From: Sphingobium estronivorans | GTDB taxonomy: Bacteria; Pseudomonadota; Alphaproteobacteria; Sphingomonadales; Sphingomonadaceae | Reading direction: 5' to 3' | DNA length: 52,855 nt | Assembly (NCBI RefSeq): GCF_008692605.1 | Contig: NZ_LFCT01000033.1 | Location: 1-52,855 of the forward strand | Part shown: one piece after another, positions 37,153 through 45,950 of the stretch | Layout: each line of letters begins with the position of its first letter | Position numbering within the stretch: position 1 is the first letter of the stretch | Position numbers and translations under genes: made by a program | The notes under the pieces: generated by a model | What the model saw: only the letters and a program-made list of their open reading frames with translations | The model's database searches: none | Told to the model about the DNA's origin: nothing

Positions 37153-38601
37153 CTATGCCGCGCTGTCGATGCCCAGTTCCGCCAGCTTGCGATAGAGGGT
37201 CGAGCGGCCGATCCCCAGGCGGCGGGCCACTTCGGTCATGCGCCCGCGATAATGGCCGATGGCAAGGCGGATGACGTCCGCCTCGATCTCGGCCAGCTGG
37301 CGGACATGGCCGTCGCTTTCGAACAGGGTGATGCCGGCGGCCTCGCGATGCGGCTGTGGCACGGCGCGCAGCCGGTTCAAGCCTGTATCGCCATGGGCGC
37401 GGCCGTGGATCTGCGCGGCGATCTGCGGGAAATCCTGAGGCGTCAGCGCATCGCCCTCGCACAGCACGGCGGCGCGGAACAGGGCGTTCTGAAGCTGCCG
37501 GACATTGCCCGGCCAGTCATGCTGCATCAGCAGCGCCAACGCATCGTCGGTCAGGCCCAGCCCACGCAGCCCCGGCTGGGTCGCGATGCGGGCGAGCAGG
37601 TGGCGGCAGAGCGCGGGCACGTCGCCCAGCCGCTCGCGCAGCGGCGGGATGGTGAGTTGCACCACGTTCAGGCGGTAATAGAGATCCTCGCGGAAACGCC
37701 CGGCCTCGATCTCTTCATGCAACCGCTTGTTGGTGGCGGCGATGACACGCACGTCGACATGGATCGGGCGGCGCGCGCCGATGGGCTGGACCTCTCCATC
37801 CTGCAACACACGCAGCAGCTTCACCTGCGCGTCGAGCGGCATTTCGCTGACTTCGTCGAGGAAGATCGTGCCCATGTCGGCGGCGACGAATTTGCCCACC
37901 TGTCGGTCGAAGGCGCCGGTGAAGGCGCCGCGCTCATGACCGAACAGGTCCGATTCGACGAGATTGGCGGGAATGGCACCGCAATTGACCGTCACCATAT
38001 TCTGCTTGTGCCGGGGGGAGGCGGCGTGGATGGCGCGGGCGATCACATCCTTGCCGACGCCGCTTTCGCCTTCGATCAACACGGGGACGCGGGCGCGGGC
38101 GGCCTTTGCCGCGATGGCGAGCGCGGCACGGAATTGCGGTGCGGCGCCGACCACATCCTCAAAGGAGAGGGACGCGGAAATCTTCTCGGTCAAAGGGCGC
38201 AATTCGCCCCGGCCGCCGTCGCTGCCGAGCGTCGCATTGAGCGCCGCGAGCAGGCGTTCGGGCGCAATCGGCTTGGCGAGATAGTCGGTGGCCCCGGCGC
38301 GCATCGCTTCCACCGCGACGGCGACATCATTGTGCGCGGTCAGCACCAGGATCGGCAGCGCCGGACGGCGCGCGTGCAGTTCCCGGATCAGGCCGGTCGG
38401 CTGATGGCTGGGACTCCACTGGTCGAGCAGCACGGCGTCGAGCCGCATCCCGTCCTGCGTGCCCAGCATGGCAATCGCCGTGTCGCCGTCATTGGCGAAG
38501 ATCGTGCGCCAGCCCGCGCGGGCGGCCAGGGCCGACACCAGCCTGCGCTGCGCCGGCTCGTCATCGATCAACATCAGCATCGGAACGCCGTCGCGCGCCA
38601 T
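37153..38601 (-). CDS. NtrC-family sigma54-dependent response regulator
   Basis: 482 residues with three domains. Receiver at about 8-125 with DDE (13-15), the phospho-acceptor D60 and a conserved Thr/Lys pair ([14 protein letters not shown]). AAA+ domain at about 150-375: Walker A GESGVGKD, sigma54-contact loop GAFTGA, Walker [11 protein letters not shown] and the [11 protein letters not shown] box. A Fis-type HTH closes the chain ([19 protein letters not shown]). It should drive sigma54 promoters when phosphorylated. No kinase partner is adjacent. The lipoprotein gene follows 69 nt downstream. Confidence 0.93.
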   Translation of the reverse strand: MARDGVPMLMLIDDEPAQRRLVSALAARAGWRTIFANDGDTAIAMLGTQDGMRLDAVLLDQWSPSHQPTGLIRELHARRPALPILVLTAHNDVAVAVEAMRAGATDYLAKPIAPERLLAALNATLGSDGGRGELRPLTEKISASLSFEDVVGAAPQFRAALAIAAKAARARVPVLIEGESGVGKDVIARAIHAASPRHKQNMVTVNCGAIPANLVESDLFGHERGAFTGAFDRQVGKFVAADMGTIFLDEVSEMPLDAQVKLLRVLQDGEVQPIGARRPIHVDVRVIAATNKRLHEEIEAGRFREDLYYRLNVVQLTIPPLRERLGDVPALCRHLLARIATQPGLRGLGLTDDALALLMQHDWPGNVRQLQNALFRAAVLCEGDALTPQDFPQIAAQIHGRAHGDTGLNRLRAVPQPHREAAGITLFESDGHVRQLAEIEADVIRLAIGHYRGRMTEVARRLGIGRSTLYRKLAELGIDSAA

Positions 38602-38755
38602 TCTACCCCCTCATCTGCGAACTTGCCGCCGATGGTAGGGAAAAGGGGTAAAAAGCGGCTTAACCGGAAAGATTTTCTTGTTCGTTCCCGGCTTGAGGGG
38701 GGGAAGGCTTGACGATAAGAGGATGCCAGCAAACAGGTTTGAGGAGGGACCGGGC

Positions 38756-38881
38756 ATGGCCACGGAAGGAAATATCGAAAACGCGACCCACACATATGAA
38801 GGGTTCGTGGCCCTGATGAAGTGGGGTACGATTGCCTGTGCCGTGGTCGGTGCTCTGGTCGTGGTGCTGATCGCTCATTGA
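38756..38881 (+). CDS. aa3-type cytochrome c oxidase subunit IV (COX4_pro_2)
   Basis: A 41-residue peptide from ATG 38756 with GAGGAGGGAC upstream, shorter than most gene finders report. About 17 polar residues (ATEGNIENATHTYEGFVALM) are followed by one membrane helix (WGTIACAVVGALVVVLIA). Length, the HTYEGF motif and single helix match the small bacterial subunit IV of aa3 oxidases, whose role is structural. It sits just before pntAA, 25 nt upstream, an arrangement seen in sphingomonads and relatives. Confidence 0.88.
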   Translation: MATEGNIENATHTYEGFVALMKWGTIACAVVGALVVVLIAH

Positions 38882-38906
38882 AGCGGGCGGCAGCAGGGGG
38901 ATATCC

Positions 38907-40025
38907 ATGAAGATTGCGATTGTGAAGGAGCTTGCCGAGGGCGAGCGCCGCGTTTCCGGCACGCCGGAGACGGTGAAGAAGTTCAAGGCGCTGGGCGCCG
39001 ATATTGCCGTGGAAGCGGGCGCGGGCATGACCGCCGCCATCGCCGACGCGGATTATGCCGCCATGGGCGCGACCGTGGCCGACCGTGCCGCCACGGTGGC
39101 GGGCGCGGACATCATCCTGGGCGTGCAGGGGCCGGATGTCGCCAGCATCGCGGGTGCGAAGCCCGGCGCATGGATCGTCGCGGGCCTCAACCCCTTTGTC
39201 GAGCGGGCGCGCGTCGACGCCTATGCGGCGGCGGGCTATGAAGCGCTGGCCATGGAGTTCATGCCGCGCATCACCCGCGCGCAGTCGATGGATATTCTTT
39301 CGTCGCAGTCGAATCTCTCCGGCTACAAGGCGGTGCTGGACGCCGCGGCGGAATATGGCCGGTCCTTCCCGATGATGATGACGGCGGCGGGTACGCTGTC
39401 GCCGGCCAAGGCCTTCATCATGGGTGTGGGCGTCGCAGGTTTGCAGGCGATCGCCACCGCCAAGCGGCTGGGCGCGCAGGTGTCCGCGACCGACGTGCGC
39501 TCTGCCACCAAGGAGCAGATTGAGAGCCTTGGCGCCAAGGCGATCTTCGTCGAGAGCGTCGCGGGCATCGAGGGCGAGGGCAAGGGCGGCTATGCCACCG
39601 AAATGTCCGAGGACTATCAGAAGGCGCAGGCCGAACTGGTGTCGGGCCATATCGCCAAGCAGGATATCGTCATCACCACCGCGCTGATCCCCGGTAAGCC
39701 CGCGCCGCGCCTGATTTCCGACGCCCAGATCGCGTCGATGAAGCCGGGCAGCGTGATCGTCGACCTGGCTGTCGAACAGGGCGGCAATGTCGAGGGCGCG
39801 GTGCTGGGCGAAGTGGTCGAGCGCCATGGCGTCAAGATCGTCGGCCACAAGAATGTGCCGTCGCGTCTGGCGGCCGATGCCTCGGCCCTGTTTGCGCGCA
39901 ACCTCTATAATTTCCTCTCGGCCTTCTGGAACAAGGACCAGAACGCGCCGGTGCTGGACGAGGAAATCGGCAATGCCATCCGCATCACGCAGGGCGGCAA
40001 GGTCGTGAGCGAACGGCTGCTCTGA
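38907..40025 (+). CDS. pntAA: NAD(P) transhydrogenase subunit alpha part 1 (domain I)
   Basis: 372 residues forming the NAD(H)-binding domain I of proton-translocating transhydrogenase, split from the membrane part as in Rhodospirillum. The nucleotide motif FIMGVGVAGLQAIATAKRLGA is near 170, and the RQD-loop residues lie in PRITRAQSMDILSSQSN near 127-143, so the hydride-transfer site looks intact. The mobile loop VDLAVEQGGNVEGA is near 290. It would exchange hydride between NADH and NADP(H) with domain III, driven by protons through domain II. Domain III is not encoded here (see the two following genes). Confidence 0.94.
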   Translation: MKIAIVKELAEGERRVSGTPETVKKFKALGADIAVEAGAGMTAAIADADYAAMGATVADRAATVAGADIILGVQGPDVASIAGAKPGAWIVAGLNPFVERARVDAYAAAGYEALAMEFMPRITRAQSMDILSSQSNLSGYKAVLDAAAEYGRSFPMMMTAAGTLSPAKAFIMGVGVAGLQAIATAKRLGAQVSATDVRSATKEQIESLGAKAIFVESVAGIEGEGKGGYATEMSEDYQKAQAELVSGHIAKQDIVITTALIPGKPAPRLISDAQIASMKPGSVIVDLAVEQGGNVEGAVLGEVVERHGVKIVGHKNVPSRLAADASALFARNLYNFLSAFWNKDQNAPVLDEEIGNAIRITQGGKVVSERLL

Positions 40026-40036
40026 GCATTTGTTGG

Positions 40037-40131
40037 AAATCCGGCTGAAGCCGGATTTGCGGCACCGGCCCGGAAATGCGTTTTCGCGCATTTTCCAAAC
40101 GGAACCTCAGCACCGGACGGCTCTGTCCGGT
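40037..40131 (+). repeat. Three successive hairpins between pntAA and pntAB
   Basis: Hairpin 1: AAATCCGGC-TGAA-GCCGGATTT (40037-40058), perfect. Hairpin 2: GGAAATGCG (40072-40080) with CGCATTTTCC (40087-40096). Hairpin 3: ACCGGAC (40112-40118) with GTCCGGT (40125-40131). Hairpin 1 or 2 could end or attenuate transcription after pntAA, so the two membrane genes may be expressed at a lower level. Confidence 0.65.
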
Positions 40132-40178
40132 TCGGCGGGGCTTGACCATCGGCGACTTCCTGCAATGAGGAGGAACAG

Positions 40179-40445
40179 ATGACCCTGTTCCTCCTCATTT
40201 CCTTTTTGGCCGCCTGCGCGTTCGGACTTGTCATTGGCTGGCGGGCGCGGGCGGAGGAGGGCTGGGCGCTGGTGGCGATCCTTCAACTCCTGTCGTCCGC
40301 CATCCTGATCGGCGCGATCATCGTCGCGGCGGAGGCGGGGAGCGCGTCGGCGCGGAGCCTGGGGTGGCTGGCGATAGTGGCGGGCAGCGCGGGCCTGAGC
40401 GGCGGCTTTATCGCGGCCCGACGGATGGAAACGCCGCGCCCGTGA
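40179..40445 (+). CDS. pntAB: Transhydrogenase alpha part 2-like membrane protein (divergent PntAB)
   Basis: 88 residues with three membrane helices, a PntAB-like size. The middle LQLLSSAILIGAIIVAAE aligns with the TNAISSVIIVGAL segment of PntAB, and WLAIVAGSAGLSGGFIAARRM aligns with its final LASVNIFGGF..TQRM. The usual TPALHTPLMSVTNAISS stretch is not kept (here RARAEEGWALVAILQLLSS), so it is quite diverged. AGGAGGAACAG precedes the ATG. It overlaps the next gene (TGATG). The family part forms helices of the proton channel with PntB. Confidence 0.75.
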   Translation: MTLFLLISFLAACAFGLVIGWRARAEEGWALVAILQLLSSAILIGAIIVAAEAGSASARSLGWLAIVAGSAGLSGGFIAARRMETPRP

Positions 40446-41269
40446 TGGAGCCTATCGATCCGACGATTGCAGCGGGCTGGTCCGTGGCGGCGTTGCTGTT
40501 CGGGTTGGCGCTGTTGGCGTCGCTGGACGGCGGGCTGCGGCGGGGTGCGAATCTGATGATGGCGGGGATGATGGTGATTGGGGCGGTGACGCTCTACAGC
40601 CATGATGTCATGGCCATGCCGCAGATTTGCGCGGCGTTGATAACAGGTGGAGCGATTGGGCTGGCGCTGGGGCAGGGCGTGCCGCGTTCGGCGATTCCGG
40701 CGCTGTTGACCGGGCTGGTCGGACAGGCGGGGCTGGCGGCGGTGTTTGTCGGGGGGGCGGCGTGGCGCAATCCCCATGCATTCGGCTTGCTGGACGAGGC
40801 GACCGACCGGCTGCTGGGCGACGCCGCCATCGCCATGGCGGCGACTGTCGCTTTGGGGGCGATGGCCTGCGCGGGGGCGGCGGCGATCCTGTGGCGCGGA
40901 ACGGCGTGGCAAGGCGAACGGCGGCCGGGGCTGCCGCTGTTCGCAGCGGCGATGCTGGTGGCGACGGGCGGGACGATGGCGGGCTTCGTCGCGTCTCCCG
41001 GCAGCGCCGGGCTGCTGGTCTCTACCGGAGTCGCGTTGCTGGCCGGATGGGGGTTGGCGAGATGGGCGATAGGCGCGGGCGCCGGGCCTGCCATGGCATT
41101 GGTCGGCGGGCTGGCGGGCTGGGCCGTCGCGGCCTCGGCTTTCCTGCTGGAAAATACGGGGATGGCGGTGGCCGGCGGGCTGGCGGGCGCGGCCGGGAGC
41201 CTGCTGGGCCTGCGTCTTTGCGGGCGCGCGGGCAGGAAGGGGCTTGCCGATGCGCGGCGCCGTCCTTAA
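40445..41269 (+). CDS. PntB-like membrane domain only; NADP-binding domain III missing
   Basis: 274 residues, almost all hydrophobic, with about eight or nine helices, versus about 460 in a full PntB. The MAMPQICAALITG and TGLVGQAGLAAVFVGGAAW stretches recall PntB helices (MPQ...GLAAVLVG), and the end ENTGMAVAGGLAGAAGSLLG matches the last domain-II helix. The chain stops a few residues later, just where the linker to domain III begins. Only 41 nt separate it from the next gene, so domain III is not present in another frame. The start overlaps the previous stop. As it stands it cannot bind NADP(H). Confidence 0.7.
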   Translation: MEPIDPTIAAGWSVAALLFGLALLASLDGGLRRGANLMMAGMMVIGAVTLYSHDVMAMPQICAALITGGAIGLALGQGVPRSAIPALLTGLVGQAGLAAVFVGGAAWRNPHAFGLLDEATDRLLGDAAIAMAATVALGAMACAGAAAILWRGTAWQGERRPGLPLFAAAMLVATGGTMAGFVASPGSAGLLVSTGVALLAGWGLARWAIGAGAGPAMALVGGLAGWAVAASAFLLENTGMAVAGGLAGAAGSLLGLRLCGRAGRKGLADARRRP

Positions 41270-41310
41270 CGATTTGCGGCAGGCAGTTTTGCATTGGGGT
41301 AAGCGGATTC

Positions 41311-42003
41311 ATGAAGAAGCTCGGTCTGATAGGCGGTCTTAGCTGGACGTCGACGGCGCGCTATTATCAGATCATCAACCAGGCGGTGTATCGCGCCCGG
41401 GGCGGGCAGCACAGCGCGCCGCTGCTGATCGAGAGCCTGGATTTCGCGGACATCGGCCGGTCCACCACCGATGAGGAATGGGCGCATGCCGCAAAGGTGC
41501 TGACCGCGTCGGCCCGGCGGCTGGAGCAGGCGGGCGCCGCCGCGCTGCTGATCTGCGCCAACTCCATGCATCGCGTCTATGACGAGGTGCAGGCGGGCGT
41601 CGATATTCCGATCATCAACATTGCCGAGGCGGTCGGGCGCAAGATGCAGGCGGATGGCATCGAAAAGGCGGCGCTGATCGGCACGCGCAATGTGATGACG
41701 GAGAAATTCTATCGCCAGCGGCTGGTGGCGCACGGCATTTCGCTGCTGCCGCCCGACATGGACCTGGCCGAGCGGATCGACCGGATCGTCTATGACGAAC
41801 TGACCATCGGCAAGATCAGCCGCGAATCCGAACGCTATATGAAGTCGGAACTGACCGACATCGCCAAGGAACATGTGCAGGCCGCGATCCTGGCCTGCAC
41901 CGAGTTGGAGATGATCGTCGATGTGCGGGCGAATGTGCTGCCCATCTATGACGGCACCACCATCCATGCCCGCGCCGGCGTGGACGTGATCCTGGGAGAA
42001 TAG
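41311..42003 (+). CDS. Aspartate/glutamate racemase family protein
   Basis: 230 residues from ATG 41311. The two catalytic cysteines are in ICANSMH (near residue 83) and LACTELEM (near 195), the paired pattern of PLP-independent Asp/Glu racemases; GLIGGLSWTSTARYY at the start also fits. The Thr usual in the first motif (CANTMH) is Ser here, a mild change. It should interconvert L- and D-amino acids, probably aspartate. A strong hairpin terminator follows and the next gene is convergent. Confidence 0.88.
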   Translation: MKKLGLIGGLSWTSTARYYQIINQAVYRARGGQHSAPLLIESLDFADIGRSTTDEEWAHAAKVLTASARRLEQAGAAALLICANSMHRVYDEVQAGVDIPIINIAEAVGRKMQADGIEKAALIGTRNVMTEKFYRQRLVAHGISLLPPDMDLAERIDRIVYDELTIGKISRESERYMKSELTDIAKEHVQAAILACTELEMIVDVRANVLPIYDGTTIHARAGVDVILGE

Positions 42004-42030
42004 GGGCGAGCGGACGTTCCGCTCCGCCCC
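42003..42030. terminator. Bidirectional hairpin between racemase and DUF2147 genes
   Basis: GGGGCG-AGCGGA and TCCGCTCCGCCCC pair over 12 bp with a single bulged base around a 3-nt loop, starting at the racemase stop and 14 nt before the stop of the opposing gene. No long T tract. Confidence 0.7.
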
Positions 42031-42043
42031 ACTCCAAATCCGG

Positions 42044-42475
42044 TTATCGCACGGGCGTCCAGATCTGCGTCTTGCAGAAGAACATGATGCAGCCCTGCAC
42101 CTTCAGCGTGCCGTCGCCATTGCGGCTGACCTTGCTGTTATAGGTCTTGCCGCTTTCGGGGTCGTAGATCGACCCCTTCCAGAGATCGCCGCCATCGGTG
42201 AAGCCGGTGAGCAGCGCCAGACCGGCCAGCGGCTTGGACCGGAGCGCCGGATCGGGATTCTTGATGTCGGTCTGGGGGCGGCCGGGGGTGGGCTTCACGA
42301 TCTTCTCGATCCGACCGCACAGCGTCTTGCCGCAATTGGCGATCTGGACGATGGCCTTGCCATCGACGGTGGCCCAGCGGCCGGTGATGGGCTGGGCCGC
42401 TTCCGCCGGCATAGCGGCGATCAGCGGCAGAATGAGCAGCGCGGCGCGGGCGGCGATGCGGGGGACAGCGACCAT
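42044..42475 (-). CDS. DUF2147 exported protein
   Basis: 143 residues from ATG 42475, with GGAGAG upstream. The signal peptide (AARAALLILPLIAAMPAEA) is clear. The mature part has GRWATVDGKAIVQIANCGKTLCGRI, YDPESGKTYNSKV and VQGCIMFFCKTQIW, which match DUF2147, a beta-rich periplasmic family of unknown role; the four cysteines could form disulfides. It is downstream of tadC with a 134-nt gap and probably separate. Confidence 0.88.
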   Translation of the reverse strand: MVAVPRIAARAALLILPLIAAMPAEAAQPITGRWATVDGKAIVQIANCGKTLCGRIEKIVKPTPGRPQTDIKNPDPALRSKPLAGLALLTGFTDGGDLWKGSIYDPESGKTYNSKVSRNGDGTLKVQGCIMFFCKTQIWTPVR

Positions 42476-42609
42476 GAATCTCTCTCCAATTATGTATGTT
42501 TGCAGGACAGATAAGGCAGGATCGGGATCGCCGCCAAGGCGGAAAATCAACAGCTTTCGACGGATTTCGAAGGAACGCTACGGCAATGCCGGTGGCGCCC
42601 CTTCGAATT

Positions 42610-43602
42610 TTAGAAGGCCTTGCTGATCGAGCAGGCCGCCGGGCCCAGAATGACGACGAACAGCGTCGGCAGGATGAAGAGAATCAGCGGCACGGTCATG
42701 ATCGCGGGCAGGCGCGCGGCCTTTTCCTCGGCGCGCATCATGCGTTCATGGCGAAACTCGGCGGACAGGACGCGCAGCGCCGAGGCGAGCGGGGTGCCGT
42801 ATTTCTCCGTCTGGATCATGGTCGTCACCACGCCCTTCACCGCGTCCAGCTTGACGCGGCTGGCGAGATTCTCGAACGCCATGCGCCGTTCGGTGAGGAA
42901 GCTCAGTTCAATCGCCGTCAGGTGGAATTCGTCGCCCAGTTCCGGATAGGCCTTGCCCAGTTCGCGGGCGACGCGGCTGAAGGCGGAGTCGACGGTCAGG
43001 CCCGCCTCGGCGCAGATCACCAGCAGGTCGAGCGCGTCGGGCAACCCCTTGCGGATCGCGGCCGAGCGCTTGGCGATCTTGTTGTCGATGAACAGGTCGG
43101 GCGCCTTGTAGGCGAGCAGCAGCGCGCCCGCGAACGCCATGAAGCGCTTCGCGCCGCCCCATTCGGGATAGATGCCCACCGCATAGAGCAGCAGCGCCGC
43201 CGTGCCGCCGATCACCACCGGCAGGATCAGGCGGCCGAAAATCACCGCCACGGCCCAGTCCTTGGACCGGATGCCGGCCTGCGCCAGACGAATCTGCGCA
43301 TCCTTGAGCTGGTCGTCCTGCAACACCTTCAGGCTGGACAGGAAGGACCGCATCCGGTCGGTCGCCTGGTTCTTCTGCACCAGCTTGGCGCGGCGGCGGC
43401 CGGTGGAGGCGGTGATGCCCGCCTTCAACTGCTCGCGCCGTTCGTTGAGCGCCTTGACGCGCTTGGCCATCGGATCGCGCACGGTCATCACCGTGTAGAG
43501 CGCGAACAGCACCGCCAGCGTCGCCAGCGCGGCCAGCAGCGTGCCGAAATCGGTGGCGGTCAGACCGAACAGGGTGCCGGCGGGGACGGGGTTGGTTTCC
43601 AT
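42610..43602 (-). CDS. tadC: Tad pilus inner-membrane platform protein TadC
   Basis: 330 residues. An N-terminal helix (about 18-40), a cytosolic segment rich in Arg/Lys, and a T2SS-F domain (about 190-310: GLPDALDLLVICAEAGLTVDSAFSRVARELG, abridged) flanked by membrane helices match TadC/GspF-like proteins. With TadB it forms the platform that a TadA/CpaF ATPase turns to assemble Flp pili. It is last in the minus-strand pilus operon. Confidence 0.93.
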   Translation of the reverse strand: METNPVPAGTLFGLTATDFGTLLAALATLAVLFALYTVMTVRDPMAKRVKALNERREQLKAGITASTGRRRAKLVQKNQATDRMRSFLSSLKVLQDDQLKDAQIRLAQAGIRSKDWAVAVIFGRLILPVVIGGTAALLLYAVGIYPEWGGAKRFMAFAGALLLAYKAPDLFIDNKIAKRSAAIRKGLPDALDLLVICAEAGLTVDSAFSRVARELGKAYPELGDEFHLTAIELSFLTERRMAFENLASRVKLDAVKGVVTTMIQTEKYGTPLASALRVLSAEFRHERMMRAEEKAARLPAIMTVPLILFILPTLFVVILGPAACSISKAF

Positions 43603-43618
43603 CGGGCGGGCTTCCTCG

Positions 43619-44617
43619 TCAGATCTCGAAATTGATCATCTGCGCCATGATGAAGGCGCCGATCGCCATCCAGCACATGCCGCCAATGCCGATGACCTGC
43701 ATGGTCGAAAGGCCGAACGCCCCCGCCGGATCGGGCGTGAAGAAGGGCGACATATAGCTATAGTTGATGTAGCAAATGAGTGCGAAGACCAGGAAGGGCA
43801 GCGCGCCGATGATATAGGCGGACGCCTTCGATTCCGACGACATGGCGCGGATCTTGAGCTTCATCTGCGCGCGCTGGCGCAGCACGGTGGCAAGGTTCGA
43901 CAGGGTTTCGGCCAGATTGCCGCCGGTTTCCCGCTGGATCGCCAGGCTGATGACGAAGAACTGGAATTCCGGCGTGCCGAGGCGATCGGCGGTTTCCTGA
44001 AGCGCCTGATCCATGGACTTGCCGATCTTGATGCGTTCGGTGATGAGCTTGAATTCCTCGCCGACCGGACCCGGTACCTCGCTCGACACCACCGTCAGCG
44101 TTTCGGCGATGGGCAGGCCCGAGCGCAGGCCGCGCGTCAGCAGTTCCAGCGCATCCGGGAATTTGGCGTTGAATTTCTGGATGCGGCCCTTGATGAGCCG
44201 GCCGATCCACATATGCGGCAGGCCCAGGCCAGCGGCGAGGCCCACGAGCGCCGCGAAGAGCGGCGGAAAGCCGCGCAGCATCAGCAGCGCGCACAGGGCG
44301 AGAAAGATCACCGCGCAGGCCGTCATATATTGGCTGACGGTCCATTTCTTGCCGGTCATGCGGATGCGCTTGGCAAGATTTTCCGGATTGGGCACCAGCG
44401 ATACCAGCATGGACGCTTCATTGCCGACCGGACGGTTGGAAATCGCCCGGCGCATGCGCGCTTCCAATATGGCGTCGGTCGAATCGCTGTGCCGCCCGCG
44501 GATCGTGTCGATGCGGCGCTTCTGCGCCTTTTCCGGCGACGGACCGGCAAAGGCCATGACAAGCAGGCCCAGCATGACCGAAAGCAGCACCGTTATCAGG
44601 ATCAAATTGCCGTTCAT
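43619..44617 (-). CDS. tadB: Tad pilus inner-membrane platform protein TadB
   Basis: 332 residues from ATG 44617. It has an N-terminal helix (about 4-24), paired helices near 95-140, a T2SS-F domain at about 155-280 (FPDALELLTRGLRSGLPIAE, IQRETGGNLAETLSNLA) and C-terminal helices. It is the partner of TadC, 16 nt apart. Upstream, only 48 nt separate it from cpaE; the ATPase gene cpaF/tadA usually lies exactly there and is missing. Confidence 0.93.
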   Translation of the reverse strand: MNGNLILITVLLSVMLGLLVMAFAGPSPEKAQKRRIDTIRGRHSDSTDAILEARMRRAISNRPVGNEASMLVSLVPNPENLAKRIRMTGKKWTVSQYMTACAVIFLALCALLMLRGFPPLFAALVGLAAGLGLPHMWIGRLIKGRIQKFNAKFPDALELLTRGLRSGLPIAETLTVVSSEVPGPVGEEFKLITERIKIGKSMDQALQETADRLGTPEFQFFVISLAIQRETGGNLAETLSNLATVLRQRAQMKLKIRAMSSESKASAYIIGALPFLVFALICYINYSYMSPFFTPDPAGAFGLSTMQVIGIGGMCWMAIGAFIMAQMINFEI

Positions 44618-44665
44618 CTGCCTGTCCGCTCCCAATCCGCGACCGTCAAAGAAGGTCTATCGGCG

Positions 44666-45949
44666 TCATGCCGAATGCTTGTCCTTGCGGCGCGAGGGGA
44701 TCATGCTCTTGAGATCGCCGATCTTGCCGAGCAGGGAATCGCCCTTTTTCGCGGGCGCGCCGCTGTCGTTGGCCTCGCCCTCTTCCGCCGCGCCCAGCAC
44801 GGCGTCGAGCATCGCGGCACAGGACGCACCGACCTTGCTGCCCTTGGCCGTTTCCGCCAGCGTCTTGCCCAGTTTCGCCGCCTGCGCCGCGATCTTGAGG
44901 TCGAAGGGGACGAGGATGTCGACCTTGCGCTCGATCGACTGTTCGAAATCCTTGCGGGTGATTTCCAGCGACCCGGCATGGACGCGGTTGGCAACCACCA
45001 GTACGCGCGTCTGCGGCGCATTGGTCTTGAGCCAGGAGAGGATGCGGATCGAATCGCGCGCCGCCGCCAGCGTCAGTTCCGTGGCCACCACGGCGACGTT
45101 GACGTCGCTCATCAGGTGCGGATGCTGGATCAGCATGTTGCGCGGCAGGTCGATGATGCTGCATTCGAAGGCGGTGCGGAATTCTTCCAGCAACTGGTAG
45201 AAGGCGCCGCCGTCGGTCAGCATCGGCTGGCTGATCGGCGCTTCGGCCGACAGGATCGCCAGATGGTCGCTGGCGCGGACCATGGCGCGTTCGATGAACA
45301 GCCCGTCGATGCGGCTGGGATTTTCGATGGCGTCGGTCAGGCCGCGCCCCGGCTCCAGATCCATCGCCAGCGCATTGGTGCCGAAATGCACGTCGAGGTC
45401 GAGCAGCGCGGTCGAGCGCTTCTTCTTCTCGCTCATCAGCCAGGCCAGCGAGGTGGCGAGGCTGGATGCCCCCACGCCGCCGCGCGTGCCGATGACCGCC
45501 ATGGTCATGTGCGGATGTTCGGGTGCCGCATCGCGGGGGGCGAAGAACACCGCCTGCGCCTGCGCCAGCGCGTCGCGCAGCTGGTCGGCGCCGAAGGGCT
45601 TGAGCAGATAATCCTGAATGCCGCTGGCCAGAAGGTCGCGATAGAGGCGCACATCATTGACCTGCCCTGCCGCGATGACGACCGTGCCCGGTTCGCACAC
45701 TTCGGCCAGGCTGTTGATGTCGCCCAGCGGATCGCCGCTTTCCGACATGTCGATGAACAGAATCTGGGGCGAAGCAGTGACGGACAGGCTCTGCACGGCG
45801 TTGCGCATGCCGCCCTTGCTCACCTTTTCCGGCGCCCAGCCCATTTCGGCCGCGACCACGCGCAGCAGGTCGAAGCTGTGATCGTCGCACACGAAGGCGT
45901 GGAAGGGATCGCGCTGGCCGGTCGCGCCGGGTCTCCAGGGAGCATTCAT
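44666..45949 (-). CDS. cpaE: Pilus localisation ATPase CpaE/TadZ
   Basis: 427 residues from ATG 45949, with GGAGG 8 nt upstream. The N-terminal receiver-like domain (about 12-140) lacks a normal phosphorylation pocket. The MinD/ParA-like domain has a deviant Walker A AVIGTRGGVGASSLA near 150-162 and LLDLDVHFGTNAL near 185. CpaE marks the cell pole for Flp pilus assembly in Caulobacter. A Lys/Ser-rich tail ends the chain. It overlaps the promoter-proximal cpaD stop region. Confidence 0.92.
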   Translation of the reverse strand: MNAPWRPGATGQRDPFHAFVCDDHSFDLLRVVAAEMGWAPEKVSKGGMRNAVQSLSVTASPQILFIDMSESGDPLGDINSLAEVCEPGTVVIAAGQVNDVRLYRDLLASGIQDYLLKPFGADQLRDALAQAQAVFFAPRDAAPEHPHMTMAVIGTRGGVGASSLATSLAWLMSEKKKRSTALLDLDVHFGTNALAMDLEPGRGLTDAIENPSRIDGLFIERAMVRASDHLAILSAEAPISQPMLTDGGAFYQLLEEFRTAFECSIIDLPRNMLIQHPHLMSDVNVAVVATELTLAAARDSIRILSWLKTNAPQTRVLVVANRVHAGSLEITRKDFEQSIERKVDILVPFDLKIAAQAAKLGKTLAETAKGSKVGASCAAMLDAVLGAAEEGEANDSGAPAKKGDSLLGKIGDLKSMIPSRRKDKHSA

Positions 45950-45950
45950 G

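Noticed and set aside
36370..38712. A 780-codon plus-strand open frame
   Set aside because: Antisense to the lipoprotein and the sigma54-dependent regulator; no protein-like motif.
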